Origin: an uncultured Prochlorococcus sp.
GTDB taxonomy: Bacteria; Cyanobacteriota; Cyanobacteriia; PCC-6307; Cyanobiaceae
NCBI GenBank assembly: GCA_902572065.1
Contig: CACGEL010000015.1
Coordinates: 1 to 18,826 of the forward strand
Direction: 5' to 3'
DNA length: 18,826 nt
The notes below the pieces were generated by a model. The model made no database searches, was not told where the DNA came from, and saw only the letters and a list, made by a program, of their open reading frames with translations. Position numbers and translations under genes: made by a program. Below are positions 8,217 to 15,685 of this stretch, piece by piece (position 1 is the first letter of the stretch; every line of letters starts with the position of its first letter).

Positions 8217-8729
8217 TTAAGATTTAATTATTCCAAATAGGTTTAGCATTTTTACAATTAAAGGCAGAATTAGAAGGACAGTAATTAATCTGACGGCATG
8301 AAGAGTTGCAACTGCAGGTCCTACCCCATATTCTGAACCAACTAAACTCATACCACTTATCCCACCTGGTGCTGCGCCAAGAATTGTAGTTATTATGTCT
8401 ACCTTTAGTAATCTGCTCGTCCATAAACCAATTGCTAATCCAGTTAATATTAGTGTAAAAGTTATTAGAATTGCAGGCTTCCATAAAGTTTGCAATTCAA
8501 CTAAGGAGTTCTTTGTAAGGCTAGTTCCAATAACGGTTCCAATTCCGATTTCTAATAAGGTTCTTGTGCCAATTGGCCATGCAGCAGTTTCAATTTTTCC
8601 ACTGATACTTAAAATACTTGCACCTATTAATGCACCTGCCAGAGGAGCAGCAGGGATTCCTGTTTTAAGAGCTAATGTTCCAAATGCGGCACCAGCAATT
8701 AAATAATAAATTAGATTTACACTTGACAT
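8217..8729 (-). CDS. Half-length AbrB-family (COG3180) integral membrane protein
   Basis: 170 aa, almost entirely hydrophobic, with about five to six predicted membrane helices. GAAPGGISGMSLVGSEYG (about 118-135) and the start GAAFGTLALKTGIPAAPLAGAL resemble the AbrB duplication family, once called putative ammonia monooxygenase. Despite the name it is not related to the AbrB transcription regulator. Usual family members are about 350 aa with two such repeats, while this one has a single repeat, so it would probably work as a dimer. Transport substrate unknown. The ATG is at 8729-8727. The 139-aa gene follows 57 bp downstream, and 282 bp of AT-rich DNA without a visible gene lies upstream. 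Confidence 0.72.
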   Translation of the reverse strand: MSSVNLIYYLIAGAAFGTLALKTGIPAAPLAGALIGASILSISGKIETAAWPIGTRTLLEIGIGTVIGTSLTKNSLVELQTLWKPAILITFTLILTGLAIGLWTSRLLKVDIITTILGAAPGGISGMSLVGSEYGVGPAVATLHAVRLITVLLILPLIVKMLNLFGIIKS

Positions 8730-9011
8730 TAAAATTTATAACTGTTTGGACATAATATTAGAAATAAATTGAAAGGTTCAAATATATGTTCAAAATATGT
8801 TCTTATTAAAGCCTTTAATGACCTCTGTAAAATTTAATAGATATTATTTTAGATGAAAAAAATCAACTTTAATATTAGTATTTTTATCTATTTTTAAACA
8901 TCGGAATGTTTCTTAGATTTAATAAAAGATTGATAATTTGAAAATTAGTTTGATGTTTTGCTGCATAATAGGCATTTGAGTTGGCATAATATTAAGTAAA
9001 GCATTATTATC

Positions 9012-9209
9012 ATGGCCTCTCAGATTTCTAATAGAGCTAATAAAAATCCAATTAAAAAAAAATTATCTTTTTTTGAGGGTGGACATCAATTAGAAAAATT
9101 AGAATTTGCTCTTGCTGTGGCCCAAACCCATGGTGATGAAGAAAAATCGTTAGCCCTAAGAAAAAGGATATTTGAATTAGGTGGGAATATTGAGGAACCA
9201 GGTACTTAA
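9012..9209 (+). CDS. Small soluble hypothetical protein (65 aa)
   Basis: Function unknown. A short basic N-terminus (ANKNPIKKK) is followed by a helical segment, LEKLEFALAVAQTHGDEEKS and then LALRKRIFELGG, with no signal peptide or membrane helix. The helix-turn-helix-like pair could mediate dimerisation, but I see no DNA-binding signature. ATG at 9012; CATAAT at 8985-8990 is a possible -10 element. It is convergent with the aminotransferase gene with a single base between the two stop codons (TAA at 9207-9209, TTA at 9211-9213). Confidence 0.7.
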   Translation: MASQISNRANKNPIKKKLSFFEGGHQLEKLEFALAVAQTHGDEEKSLALRKRIFELGGNIEEPGT

Positions 9210-9210
9210 A

Positions 9211-10374
9211 TTAAGTTGACTTTAAATTGCAGGCGGCTACTGCTAGTGCCTCTCCTACTTGTTCAGTAGAAATTTTATTATTCTCTACTAATGCATTTCC
9301 TATAGCTGCTATTACTGAAATGATATCTCTATCGTTGATGTAACCTAAGTGTCCTACCCTAAATATTTTGCCTTTTAAGTGATCTTGTCCTCCAGCTAAC
9401 AAAATATCATATTTACTTTTTATTGTTTTTCTAAATTTTTCGGCATCTATATCTTTCATTTGTATTGCAGTAACTGAAGGACTCAAATGTTTTGCATCAG
9501 CAAATAATTTCAAATCTAAAGTTTTAGCAGCTTCACTTATTGCTAGTTGATGTCTTTTATGTCTTTTAAAAATTTTATCTAGTCCTTCATCTTTCATCAT
9601 TTTTAAAGATTCATCTAAGGCAAAAACTAAATTAACTGCTGGAGTATAAGGATTGCTATTGCTTGCAAGACTTTTTTTATATGCTTTTAAATTTAAATAG
9701 AACTTAGGTAAATTTGAGTTTTCTGACGCTTTCCATGCTTTATTACTCATCGATACAAAGCTTAATCCTGGAGGTATCATGTATCCTTTTTGGGATCCTG
9801 AAGCAACAATATCGAGTTCCCATTCATCTACTGGAACATTACAAGCTCCAATACTTGTTACACAGTCAATAATTGATAGCGCTTTATTATGATTACGAAT
9901 GTAAGAACTTATTGTTTTTAAATCATTAATTACCCCTGTTGATGTTTCAGAATGTGTAAGGATAACTGCTTTTATTTCTTTCTTCACATCGTTTTCTAAA
10001 ACTGTTTTGAAATTTTCTGGGTTAAGTGGGGTTCCCCATTCAGCCTCAATTTTAATTACTTCAAGGCCAAATTCTTTTGCAACTTTTACCCATCTTTCTC
10101 CAAATTTCCCATTTTCCCCACATATAACTTTATCTCCTCGGCTTAACGTACTTATTATGCCTGCTTCCATAGCGGCAGTTCCACTTCCCGTAATTGTTAA
10201 AACATCATTTTTAGTTTGGTGTAACCATTGTAGATTTTTTGTAGTACTCTCAACAAGATCTTGAAAATCTTTACTTCTATGTCCTATGGGATGTCTTCCT
10301 AATGCTTCTAAAACTTTTTCTGGCACTGGTGTGGGACCAGGTATCATCAATGATAATTTTTGTTGTATGGCCAC
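9211..10374 (-). CDS. Class V aminotransferase, serine/alanine--glyoxylate type
   Basis: PLP-dependent enzyme of the serine:glyoxylate / alanine:glyoxylate aminotransferase family, in phototrophs linked to recycling of photorespiratory glyoxylate. 387 aa, full length. MIPGPTPVPEKV (10-21) is the family N-terminal signature. GSGTAAMEAG (63-72) binds the PLP phosphate. Asp170 in SIIDCVTSIGA should contact the pyridine nitrogen. Lys196 in ASGSQKGYMIPPG is the Schiff-base lysine. C-terminal RVGHLGYI is intact. Amino-donor preference (serine, alanine or aspartate) cannot be read from the sequence. It is divergent from cbiD, with 60 bp between the starts, and convergent with the 65-aa gene. Confidence 0.92.
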   Translation of the reverse strand: MAIQQKLSLMIPGPTPVPEKVLEALGRHPIGHRSKDFQDLVESTTKNLQWLHQTKNDVLTITGSGTAAMEAGIISTLSRGDKVICGENGKFGERWVKVAKEFGLEVIKIEAEWGTPLNPENFKTVLENDVKKEIKAVILTHSETSTGVINDLKTISSYIRNHNKALSIIDCVTSIGACNVPVDEWELDIVASGSQKGYMIPPGLSFVSMSNKAWKASENSNLPKFYLNLKAYKKSLASNSNPYTPAVNLVFALDESLKMMKDEGLDKIFKRHKRHQLAISEAAKTLDLKLFADAKHLSPSVTAIQMKDIDAEKFRKTIKSKYDILLAGGQDHLKGKIFRVGHLGYINDRDIISVIAAIGNALVENNKISTEQVGEALAVAACNLKST

Positions 10375-10434
10375 TTTTTAATTAATAGGTCATTCTAAGA
10401 TTAGTAGTCATAGAATATTTTTCAATTACTTGAT

Positions 10435-11553
10435 TTGAAAAAAGGATTTTCTTTACCTTTATGGGTAACTGGAGCTGCTAAAGCAGCATTAAAAAAATTA
10501 ATTGGATTACCATTTCAAGATTATGAATTAATTAAAACTCCTAAAGATAAAAATCTAATAAAAATCAAGGTTCATTCGTCTGGACTAATTAATGGCAAGT
10601 CGAATGCTCTTGGAATTTCTTTTGTAGACTCTGGATTGGATCTTGATATTACACAAAACTTAGAAATATGGACAATAGCATCAATAGAAGAGACTTCTAC
10701 GAAAAGTAACAAGTCATTAGAACTAATAAATATTATCCCAGGTTATGGCGTTGGTATTGATCAAAAAACATCAGAGATTTGCATTTCTAATTTTGCGAAA
10801 CAAGTTTTAGTTGAAAATTTACTAGATATTCTTCCTAAAGGATACAAGCTTAATTTAGAGATTATATTTCCCAATGGGAGATTTTTGGCCGATAGAACTA
10901 GTAATCAATCATTTGGAATTGTAGAAGGATTATCAATTATAGGAACTAGTGCTGAAACCTTTTCAAGTGCTTCCCCTGATCAATTAAAAAATGCAAAAGC
11001 TCAACTAAAACACATTATTTCTAATGAATTTTCTGAAAAAATTATTTTTGTTATTGGGGAAAATGGCTTACATCTTGCTAACAGTTACAATATCAAATTT
11101 CCTATTATTAAAGTAGGGAATTGGATAGGACCATTATTAGTTGATGCAGCAATAAAAAAGATCAAAACAGTAATTCTATTTGGTTATCACGGTAAATTAA
11201 TTAAATTAGCTGGAGGCATTTTTCATACTCATAATCATCTGGCTGATGCGAGGATTGAAATTCTTGTTTATTTAGCAGTAAAAGAAGAAGTTCCGTTAGA
11301 GATAATTAGAAAATTGTCTCTTTCAAATACAGTTGAAGATGCTTGGTTACTTCTTGAAAGTTTTAGTTTTTCTTTAGCTGACAAAATATGGAATAAATTA
11401 TCAGATACTGTTGAAAAACGTTCAATTGAATACGTTAATAGATATATTAAAACCGATATTCAGGTTGCAGCGATTATCTTTGATAGACAAAGAAATATTC
11501 GTTGGTCCGGTAATAATGGTAAAGATTATATTTCTATTTTTAAAGGTTTCTAA
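10435..11553 (+). CDS. cbiD: Cobalt-precorrin-5B (C1)-methyltransferase CbiD
   Basis: Methylates C1 of the corrin precursor in anaerobic-type cobalamin (pseudocobalamin in picocyanobacteria) synthesis. 372 aa, usual length. The opening GFSLPLWVTGAAKAALKKL and the later block GYHGKLIKLAGGIFHTHNH with ADARIEIL are CbiD hallmarks. The start is TTG at 10435: the in-frame stop TAG at 10411-10413 rules out a longer ATG form and there is no Met in the conserved opening, so a non-ATG start is required (ATT at 10417 is the only other option). No Shine-Dalgarno is visible. guaA follows after 48 bp on the same strand. Confidence 0.92.
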   Translation: MKKGFSLPLWVTGAAKAALKKLIGLPFQDYELIKTPKDKNLIKIKVHSSGLINGKSNALGISFVDSGLDLDITQNLEIWTIASIEETSTKSNKSLELINIIPGYGVGIDQKTSEICISNFAKQVLVENLLDILPKGYKLNLEIIFPNGRFLADRTSNQSFGIVEGLSIIGTSAETFSSASPDQLKNAKAQLKHIISNEFSEKIIFVIGENGLHLANSYNIKFPIIKVGNWIGPLLVDAAIKKIKTVILFGYHGKLIKLAGGIFHTHNHLADARIEILVYLAVKEEVPLEIIRKLSLSNTVEDAWLLLESFSFSLADKIWNKLSDTVEKRSIEYVNRYIKTDIQVAAIIFDRQRNIRWSGNNGKDYISIFKGF

Positions 11554-11601
11554 TTTTATGAGGTTTATGTTTTTGCAAATAAATTGAGGTAACTTTTATA
11601 C

Positions 11602-13188
11602 ATGGGTAAAAAATTACTAAAAAAAGAGAGAGATCCCTCAATATTAATATTAGATTTTGGATCTCAATATTCTGAATTGATTGCAAGAAGAATAAGAGAA
11701 GCAAATGTATTTTCTCTTGTAGTGACAAACTTCATTTCCATTAAGGAGATTCAGGATATAAATCCTCAAGGGATAATTTTAAGTGGTGGCCCAAACTCTG
11801 TATACGAAAAGAATGCACCTATATGTGATAAAAAGATTTTTAATTTAGGTATTCCAGTGTTGGGTATTTGTTATGGAATGCAATTAATGGTTAAAGAGTT
11901 AGGTGGGACAGTTACTCCAGCAATAAATAAAGCTGAATATGGAAGAGCACCAATAACTATTGATCTTGAAAGTGATTTGCTTTTTGCTGTTAAAGATAAA
12001 TCAATTATGTGGATGAGTCATGGAGATTCTATAAATAATTTGCCTGATGGATTTATTAAAATTGCTCATACTGAAAATACATTTCATGCGGCAATATCAA
12101 ATAAAGATAAGAAATTATTTGGTGTTCAATTTCATCCAGAAGTTATTCATTCAGAATTCGGAATGACCGTAATAAAAAACTTTGTATATTCTATTTCTGG
12201 ATGTAAGCCAGATTGGACCACTAAAACTTTTTTAGATGAAACAATTCCTAGAATTCAAGAACAAGTTGGGGACAAGAAAGTTTTACTTGCTCTTTCAGGT
12301 GGAGTAGATTCATCAACCCTTGCTTTTCTTCTTAACAAGGCAATTGGAAAACAGCTTACTTGCATGTTTATTGATCAAGGTTTTATGAGGAAAGGTGAAC
12401 CTGAGTTTTTAATGGAATTTTTTGATAAAAAATTTCAAATTCAAGTTGAATATATAAATGCCAGGGAAAGATTTATTCGAAAATTAAATGGAATAACTGA
12501 TCCTGAAGAAAAACGCAAAATTATTGGTGGAGAATTTATTAGAGTTTTTGAAGAGGAGAGTAACAGATTAGGTCCTTTCCATTATTTGGCTCAAGGAACT
12601 CTTTACCCAGACGTTATTGAAAGTGCGGGAACAAATTTAGATCCGAAGACCGGTGAGCGCATAGCAGTAAAAATAAAAAGTCATCATAATGTAGGGGGTT
12701 TGCCAAAAGATTTACAATTTAAATTAGTTGAACCATTGAGAAAACTTTTTAAAGATGAAGTCCGAAAACTTGGAATGGTTCTTGGTTTGCCAGATGAAAT
12801 TATTAAAAGACATCCATTTCCTGGTCCAGGTTTAGCAATTCGAATTTTGGGTCAAGTTTCTGATGAAAAGCTAAATTGTTTAAGAGATGCAGATTGGATA
12901 GTAAGAGATGAAATAAAAAAAGCTGGTCTTTACAATGATATTTGGCAAGCCTTTGCTGTTCTTCTGCCTGTAAAAACTGTTGGGGTGATGGGTGATAAAA
13001 GAACCTATGCTTGGCCAATTGTGTTGAGATGTGTCTCAAGTGAAGATGGTATGACAGCCGATTGGTCAAGAATTCCTTATCAAACCTTAGAGAGGATATC
13101 TACCAGGATTGTTAATGAAGTCTCTCAAGTAAATAGAGTGGTTTTAGATATAACTAGCAAGCCGCCTGGGACAATTGAGTGGGAATGA
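11602..13188 (+). CDS. guaA: GMP synthase (glutamine-hydrolysing)
   Basis: Converts XMP to GMP using ATP and glutamine. 528 aa with both halves complete. In the class I glutamine amidotransferase domain (about 12-205), Cys90 (GICYGMQLM), His178 and Glu180 (QFHPE) form the catalytic triad. The ATP-pyrophosphatase domain has the PP-loop LSGGVDSS (231-238), then [22 protein letters not shown] and the C-terminal dimerisation domain ending in [12 protein letters not shown] at 11602 is preceded by GAGGT 11 bases upstream, a plausible ribosome-binding site. It is preceded by cbiD (48 bp). A small hairpin at 13322-13337 lies between it and the convergent helicase-like gene. Confidence 0.98.
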   Translation: MGKKLLKKERDPSILILDFGSQYSELIARRIREANVFSLVVTNFISIKEIQDINPQGIILSGGPNSVYEKNAPICDKKIFNLGIPVLGICYGMQLMVKELGGTVTPAINKAEYGRAPITIDLESDLLFAVKDKSIMWMSHGDSINNLPDGFIKIAHTENTFHAAISNKDKKLFGVQFHPEVIHSEFGMTVIKNFVYSISGCKPDWTTKTFLDETIPRIQEQVGDKKVLLALSGGVDSSTLAFLLNKAIGKQLTCMFIDQGFMRKGEPEFLMEFFDKKFQIQVEYINARERFIRKLNGITDPEEKRKIIGGEFIRVFEEESNRLGPFHYLAQGTLYPDVIESAGTNLDPKTGERIAVKIKSHHNVGGLPKDLQFKLVEPLRKLFKDEVRKLGMVLGLPDEIIKRHPFPGPGLAIRILGQVSDEKLNCLRDADWIVRDEIKKAGLYNDIWQAFAVLLPVKTVGVMGDKRTYAWPIVLRCVSSEDGMTADWSRIPYQTLERISTRIVNEVSQVNRVVLDITSKPPGTIEWE

Positions 13189-13227
13189 AAAGTAGGGTAT
13201 CAACCCAGTCATAGACTCAAAAATTTG

Positions 13228-13310
13228 GTTTCAAACGAGTTTCACACGAGAATTTTGTAACCTATTGGCAAGGGATCTCGATATGGAGGTTTCACATAGG
13301 TTTCACATAT
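13228..13310. repeat. Two tandem pairs of an 11-bp repeat (GTTTCAnAnnn) after guaA
   Basis: Four copies: GTTTCAAACGA (13228-13238), GTTTCACACGA (13239-13249), GTTTCACATAG (13289-13299) and GTTTCACATAT (13300-13310). Each pair is head-to-tail with exact 11-bp periodicity, and the pairs start 50 bp apart from second to third copy. The 11-bp step is close to one helical turn, which suits a protein-binding array (operator or recombinase arm sites). Function unknown. Confidence 0.8.
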
Positions 13311-13321
13311 ACGTAAAAATC

Positions 13322-13337
13322 TTTCTCTAAAGAGAAA
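13322..13337. terminator. Weak hairpin between guaA and the helicase-like gene
   Basis: TTTCTC-TAAA-GAGAAA forms a 6-bp stem. On the minus strand it is followed by GATTTTT, and on the plus strand a T6 run lies about 9 bases downstream. It could be a modest bidirectional terminator for the convergent genes; the AT-rich stem makes this uncertain. Flanking TACG (13310-13313) and CGTA (13339-13342) could extend the pairing imperfectly. Confidence 0.4.
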
Positions 13338-13383
13338 TCGTATAGTTTTTTAATTTCTCTACACCTTGTATTCCGTGTTTTGG

Positions 13384-14280
13384 TTAAGCAGCAAGATTCC
13401 TATATCTAGTAAATTGCGGTTCAAATAATAATTTGACTGTTCCTAAAGGACCATTTCTATGTTTACAGGTAATAATTTCAGCAATGCCTCTATCTTCGGT
13501 TTCTGGGTTGTAATATTCATCTCTATAAATCATGGTAATAATGTCTGAATACACCTCAAGAGGTTCAAAGTCTCTGATATCACTTAACATTGGTCTTTTA
13601 TTTCTTCTTTTTTCTACATCCTTACTAAGTTGAGAAATAACAATAACAGGAACATTTAGTTCCTCTGCCATCCTTTTAAGACTCTTTGCTAATTTCAATA
13701 AATACTCTTCCTTATTTGATATATCTGATATAGGTAAGTAATCAAGTAGTTGAACATAATCAAGAATTACAAGTCCCAAACTCTTTTTTGTAGATTCCTC
13801 TTTAATTTTTTGGCAGATTGATTGCATCTCTTGAATAGAACTTATTGGTTTGTCAGTGATATGCAAAGGTAATTTACTTAGAGAATTAATGCCTTCATTC
13901 AGTAAAAACCATTCATCTTGTTGTAATCTACCTGTTCTTAGTCGCCCAGATTCAATTCCTAATTCCATTGACAAAAGTCGATTAGATATTTGTTCCTTAC
14001 TAATTTCCAAATGGAAAAGGCAAATTGGAAGATTTTGAGTTTTAGCAACATTTAATGCCATATTTAAAGATAATGATGTCTTTCCCATTGCTGGTCTTCC
14101 ACCCAGAACAATTAATCCCCCTCTTGGAAGTCCTTGAGTCATAGCGTCATAATCATAAAAAGATACGGGGATTCCAGAGTTACAAGTATTACCTAGAGCG
14201 CGATTTTCGATTTCTTCAAATTTGGTACTCAATATTTCACCAATTACTTTTGTTCGTTCATTAATACTTTCTTCACTCAT
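13384..14280 (-). CDS. DnaB-like helicase with C-terminal ATPase domain only
   Basis: 298 aa, whereas replicative DnaB is about 450 aa or more. The DnaB linker-like segment (about 12-50, with SFYDYDAMTQGLPRGG) leads into a RecA-like SF4 ATPase. Walker A is GRPAMGKT (61-68), Glu92 sits in HLEIS, Walker B is ILDYVQLL (172-179), SQLSKDVEKR has Gln217, and KHRNGPLG (273-280) is the Arg-containing C-terminal motif. The primase-interacting N-terminal domain is absent and not encoded upstream. The usual SDLRESGxIEQDAD block reads SDIRDFEPLEVYSD, so it is altered in a sensor region. It may be an accessory or phage-derived helicase or a RecA-like ATPase rather than the replicative enzyme. No integrase or primase is nearby. 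Confidence 0.85.
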   Translation of the reverse strand: MSEESINERTKVIGEILSTKFEEIENRALGNTCNSGIPVSFYDYDAMTQGLPRGGLIVLGGRPAMGKTSLSLNMALNVAKTQNLPICLFHLEISKEQISNRLLSMELGIESGRLRTGRLQQDEWFLLNEGINSLSKLPLHITDKPISSIQEMQSICQKIKEESTKKSLGLVILDYVQLLDYLPISDISNKEEYLLKLAKSLKRMAEELNVPVIVISQLSKDVEKRRNKRPMLSDIRDFEPLEVYSDIITMIYRDEYYNPETEDRGIAEIITCKHRNGPLGTVKLLFEPQFTRYRNLAA

Positions 14281-14301
14281 TCTTATTTTTTTAGGGAAAC
14301 T

Positions 14302-14330
14302 TATATAAGCGAATTATGGAGAGAAAGCAA
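14302..14330 (-). promoter_or_regulatory. Candidate promoter of the DnaB-like gene
   Basis: On the minus strand TTGCTT (14330-14325) and TATATA (14307-14302) are separated by 17 bp, a canonical spacing. The start site would be near 14295, giving a leader of about 15 nt with no clear Shine-Dalgarno before the ATG at 14280. Confidence 0.4.
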
Positions 14331-14351
14331 ATTAAGTTTTTTAAAGAAATT

Positions 14352-14507
14352 TTATTTACTTTTAAATAAATCTTGTATTACATAGATATCTTCTGCTTTT
14401 GGATATTTTTGCTGAAAAACTTTTATTGCATGATTTGGCGAAATAGCAAAAAGATTGATCTTGATCCTATATTCATTCACTAAACCTGAAATCAAATAAT
14501 TTTTCAT
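14352..14507 (-). CDS. Possible small protein of 51 aa
   Basis: ATG at 14507-14505, TAA at 14354-14352. The predicted product begins MKNYLISGLVNEYRIKINLF, continues through AISPNHAIKVFQQKYPKAED, and ends IYVIQDLFKSK. It has a natural-looking mix of residues, no membrane segment and a plausible helix after SPNHA. An in-frame stop lies seven codons upstream of the start, so the ORF is bounded. Family unknown and no good ribosome-binding site. It sits in the 443-bp interval 14281-14723 between the helicase-like and FKBP genes, which also holds a gene remnant and otherwise shows nothing. Confidence 0.5.
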   Translation of the reverse strand: MKNYLISGLVNEYRIKINLFAISPNHAIKVFQQKYPKAEDIYVIQDLFKSK

Positions 14508-14509
14508 AG

Positions 14510-14620
14510 AGAACTTTTTATAATCTTAAATCATTTAACTCTAAAAAAGTAGAACTAGGTTCCTATTCTGAATGGATTAAATTTAGCGATCATATGCCTT
14601 TAATATGTGAGGTTGAATAA
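14510..14620 (+). pseudogene. C-terminal remnant of an endonuclease/exonuclease/phosphatase-family gene
   Basis: A 36-codon open stretch ends with SEWIKFSDHMPLICEVE and a TAA at 14618-14620. The SDHxPL segment followed by a hydrophobic strand is the characteristic C-terminal catalytic His motif of the EEP (exonuclease III/DNase I-like) superfamily. There is no start codon and no upstream remainder of the domain; a TAG at 14507-14509 blocks the frame. It is best read as the surviving tail of a deleted gene. The identification rests on a single short motif. Confidence 0.45.
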
Positions 14621-14626
14621 TCGCTT

Positions 14627-14701
14627 TCATCCATAAAATAATTTAAATAAATTTTCTTCAGTAATTTGCTTTTTATTTTTTGGTCTACAATTTCTTCTCA
14701 T
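14627..14701 (-). CDS. Doubtful 24-aa basic ORF
   Basis: ATG at 14701-14699, TGA at 14629-14627. The peptide begins MRRNCRPKNKKQ and ends NLFKLFYG; it is strongly basic. It lies just downstream of the FKBP stop on the same strand. It could be a small protein, a decayed 5' gene fragment, or chance. Confidence 0.15.
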   Translation of the reverse strand: MRRNCRPKNKKQITEENLFKLFYG

Positions 14702-14723
14702 TAATTCATATTAAAGTGATAGT

Positions 14724-15416
14724 TTAATTTACCTTTAACAAGTGAACTAAAAAAATTAAAGTTGAATTAGGTGGAATTTTTTCTCCTTTATTTTGACTAC
14801 CATATGCAAGTTCAGGTGGGACAATTAGTTTTCTGATTCCTCCTTCCTTCATATTCTTTAAACCTTGATCCCAACCTTTGATAACGTTTCCTTGACCAAT
14901 AGTGAATGGAAAGAAGGATGGTCTTCCATAACTACTATCAAATTCTATTCCATTTAGGTTTTCACCTATGTACTCAACAAAAACATAATCGCCCTCAGAT
15001 GCATTTCGACCCTTACCTATAACAAAGTCACATATAAAGAAACCTGGAGAAAGTTCTTTTTTTGTTTCTTTGCACTTTGATTTCTTTTTAGAAGAAATAT
15101 TTAATAGTTTATTTTTCATGTCTTTTCTTTCACCAGGTGACAACTGTCCCCTTTCTTTTTCATATGATAATTTCAGTATTTGTTTTTTTATTTCTTTTAT
15201 ACAATAGTTGTAAACTATTTCGTAATTTTTTAGATACTTAGGATCATTAAAAGGTATACGTGAACTAGCATAGTTTTTGCAATACGCAATTTGCTCTGAA
15301 ACAGGATAACTTTTAACTGGGAAAGTATTTATTATATGAATTGGGATTAAACCTAATATGGTTAAAGATAATTTATATTTCCATCTTGAATAAACATTAT
15401 TTTTCAAAAACTTCAT
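14724..15416 (-). CDS. Secreted FKBP-type peptidyl-prolyl isomerase with N-terminal Cys-containing region
   Basis: 230 aa. A signal peptide or anchor lies at about residues 15-36 (KLSLTILGLIPIHIINTF), so it should act in the periplasm or lumen. Residues about 40-120 are a basic helical region with Cys46, Cys72 and Cys115, not recognised. The FKBP domain covers about 125-230, with the binding-pocket equivalents of human FKBP12 present: Tyr149, Phe159, Asp160, Trp182 (GWDQGL) and Tyr205 (AYGSQ). GQGNVIKGWDQGLKNM and PPNSTLIFLVHLLKV are family blocks, so proline isomerase activity is likely. ATG at 15416-15414; AAGGGG about 11 bases upstream may serve as the ribosome-binding site. It is divergent from mreB with 269 bp between starts. 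Confidence 0.9.
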   Translation of the reverse strand: MKFLKNNVYSRWKYKLSLTILGLIPIHIINTFPVKSYPVSEQIAYCKNYASSRIPFNDPKYLKNYEIVYNYCIKEIKKQILKLSYEKERGQLSPGERKDMKNKLLNISSKKKSKCKETKKELSPGFFICDFVIGKGRNASEGDYVFVEYIGENLNGIEFDSSYGRPSFFPFTIGQGNVIKGWDQGLKNMKEGGIRKLIVPPELAYGSQNKGEKIPPNSTLIFLVHLLKVN

Positions 15417-15441
15417 ATCTAAAATTACCCCTTGAAATTCA

Positions 15442-15447
15442 ATTATA
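15442..15447 (-). promoter_or_regulatory. Candidate -10 element of the FKBP gene
   Basis: A perfect TATAAT on the minus strand at 15447-15442, about 25 bp upstream of the ATG. The matching -35 (around 15465-15470) is weak. Confidence 0.4.
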
Positions 15448-15611
15448 AGATATTAATGATTTATTGAAATTTTAATAATCCACTTACAAATCGAATCTAA
15501 TTTTATGCTTTGATTAGGGAAAATTATGTTAAAGGTTATTATCTGTCTTTAAACTTTCTTCGTTTATAGGTTGGTATTTTTTGATTTATGGGTATGAAAC
15601 GCAAAATACAA

Positions 15612-15635
15612 AAAATTGTTTCTTTCAACAATTTT
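15612..15635. repeat. 9-bp perfect inverted repeat upstream of mreB
   Basis: AAAATTGTT (15612-15620) and AACAATTTT (15627-15635) flank a 6-base loop, TCTTTC. It lies about 50 bp before the mreB start in the divergent FKBP/mreB gap (15417-15685). No T-run follows, so an operator or leader hairpin is more likely than a terminator. A possible -10 TATAAA is at 15661-15666. Nothing else is seen in this gap. Confidence 0.5.
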
Positions 15636-15685
15636 GTGCAAGTCTATACATCTTTGTTAGTATAAATAGAAATTTTTAAAACTAA

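Noticed and set aside
8896..8911. AAACAT-CGGA-ATGTTT hairpin in the 8730-9011 gap
   Set aside because: Stem of only 6 bp with no T-run or conserved partner; likely chance in AT-rich DNA. The rest of this 282-bp gap shows nothing firm.
10007..10264. Plus-strand 85-codon ORF within the aminotransferase gene
   Set aside because: It is antisense to conserved PLP-enzyme motifs and has no recognisable features; it is a shadow frame.
13200..14723. Prophage or integrated mobile element
   Set aside because: Apart from the DnaB-like gene and repeats there is no integrase, tRNA attachment site, terminase or structural gene in the window.
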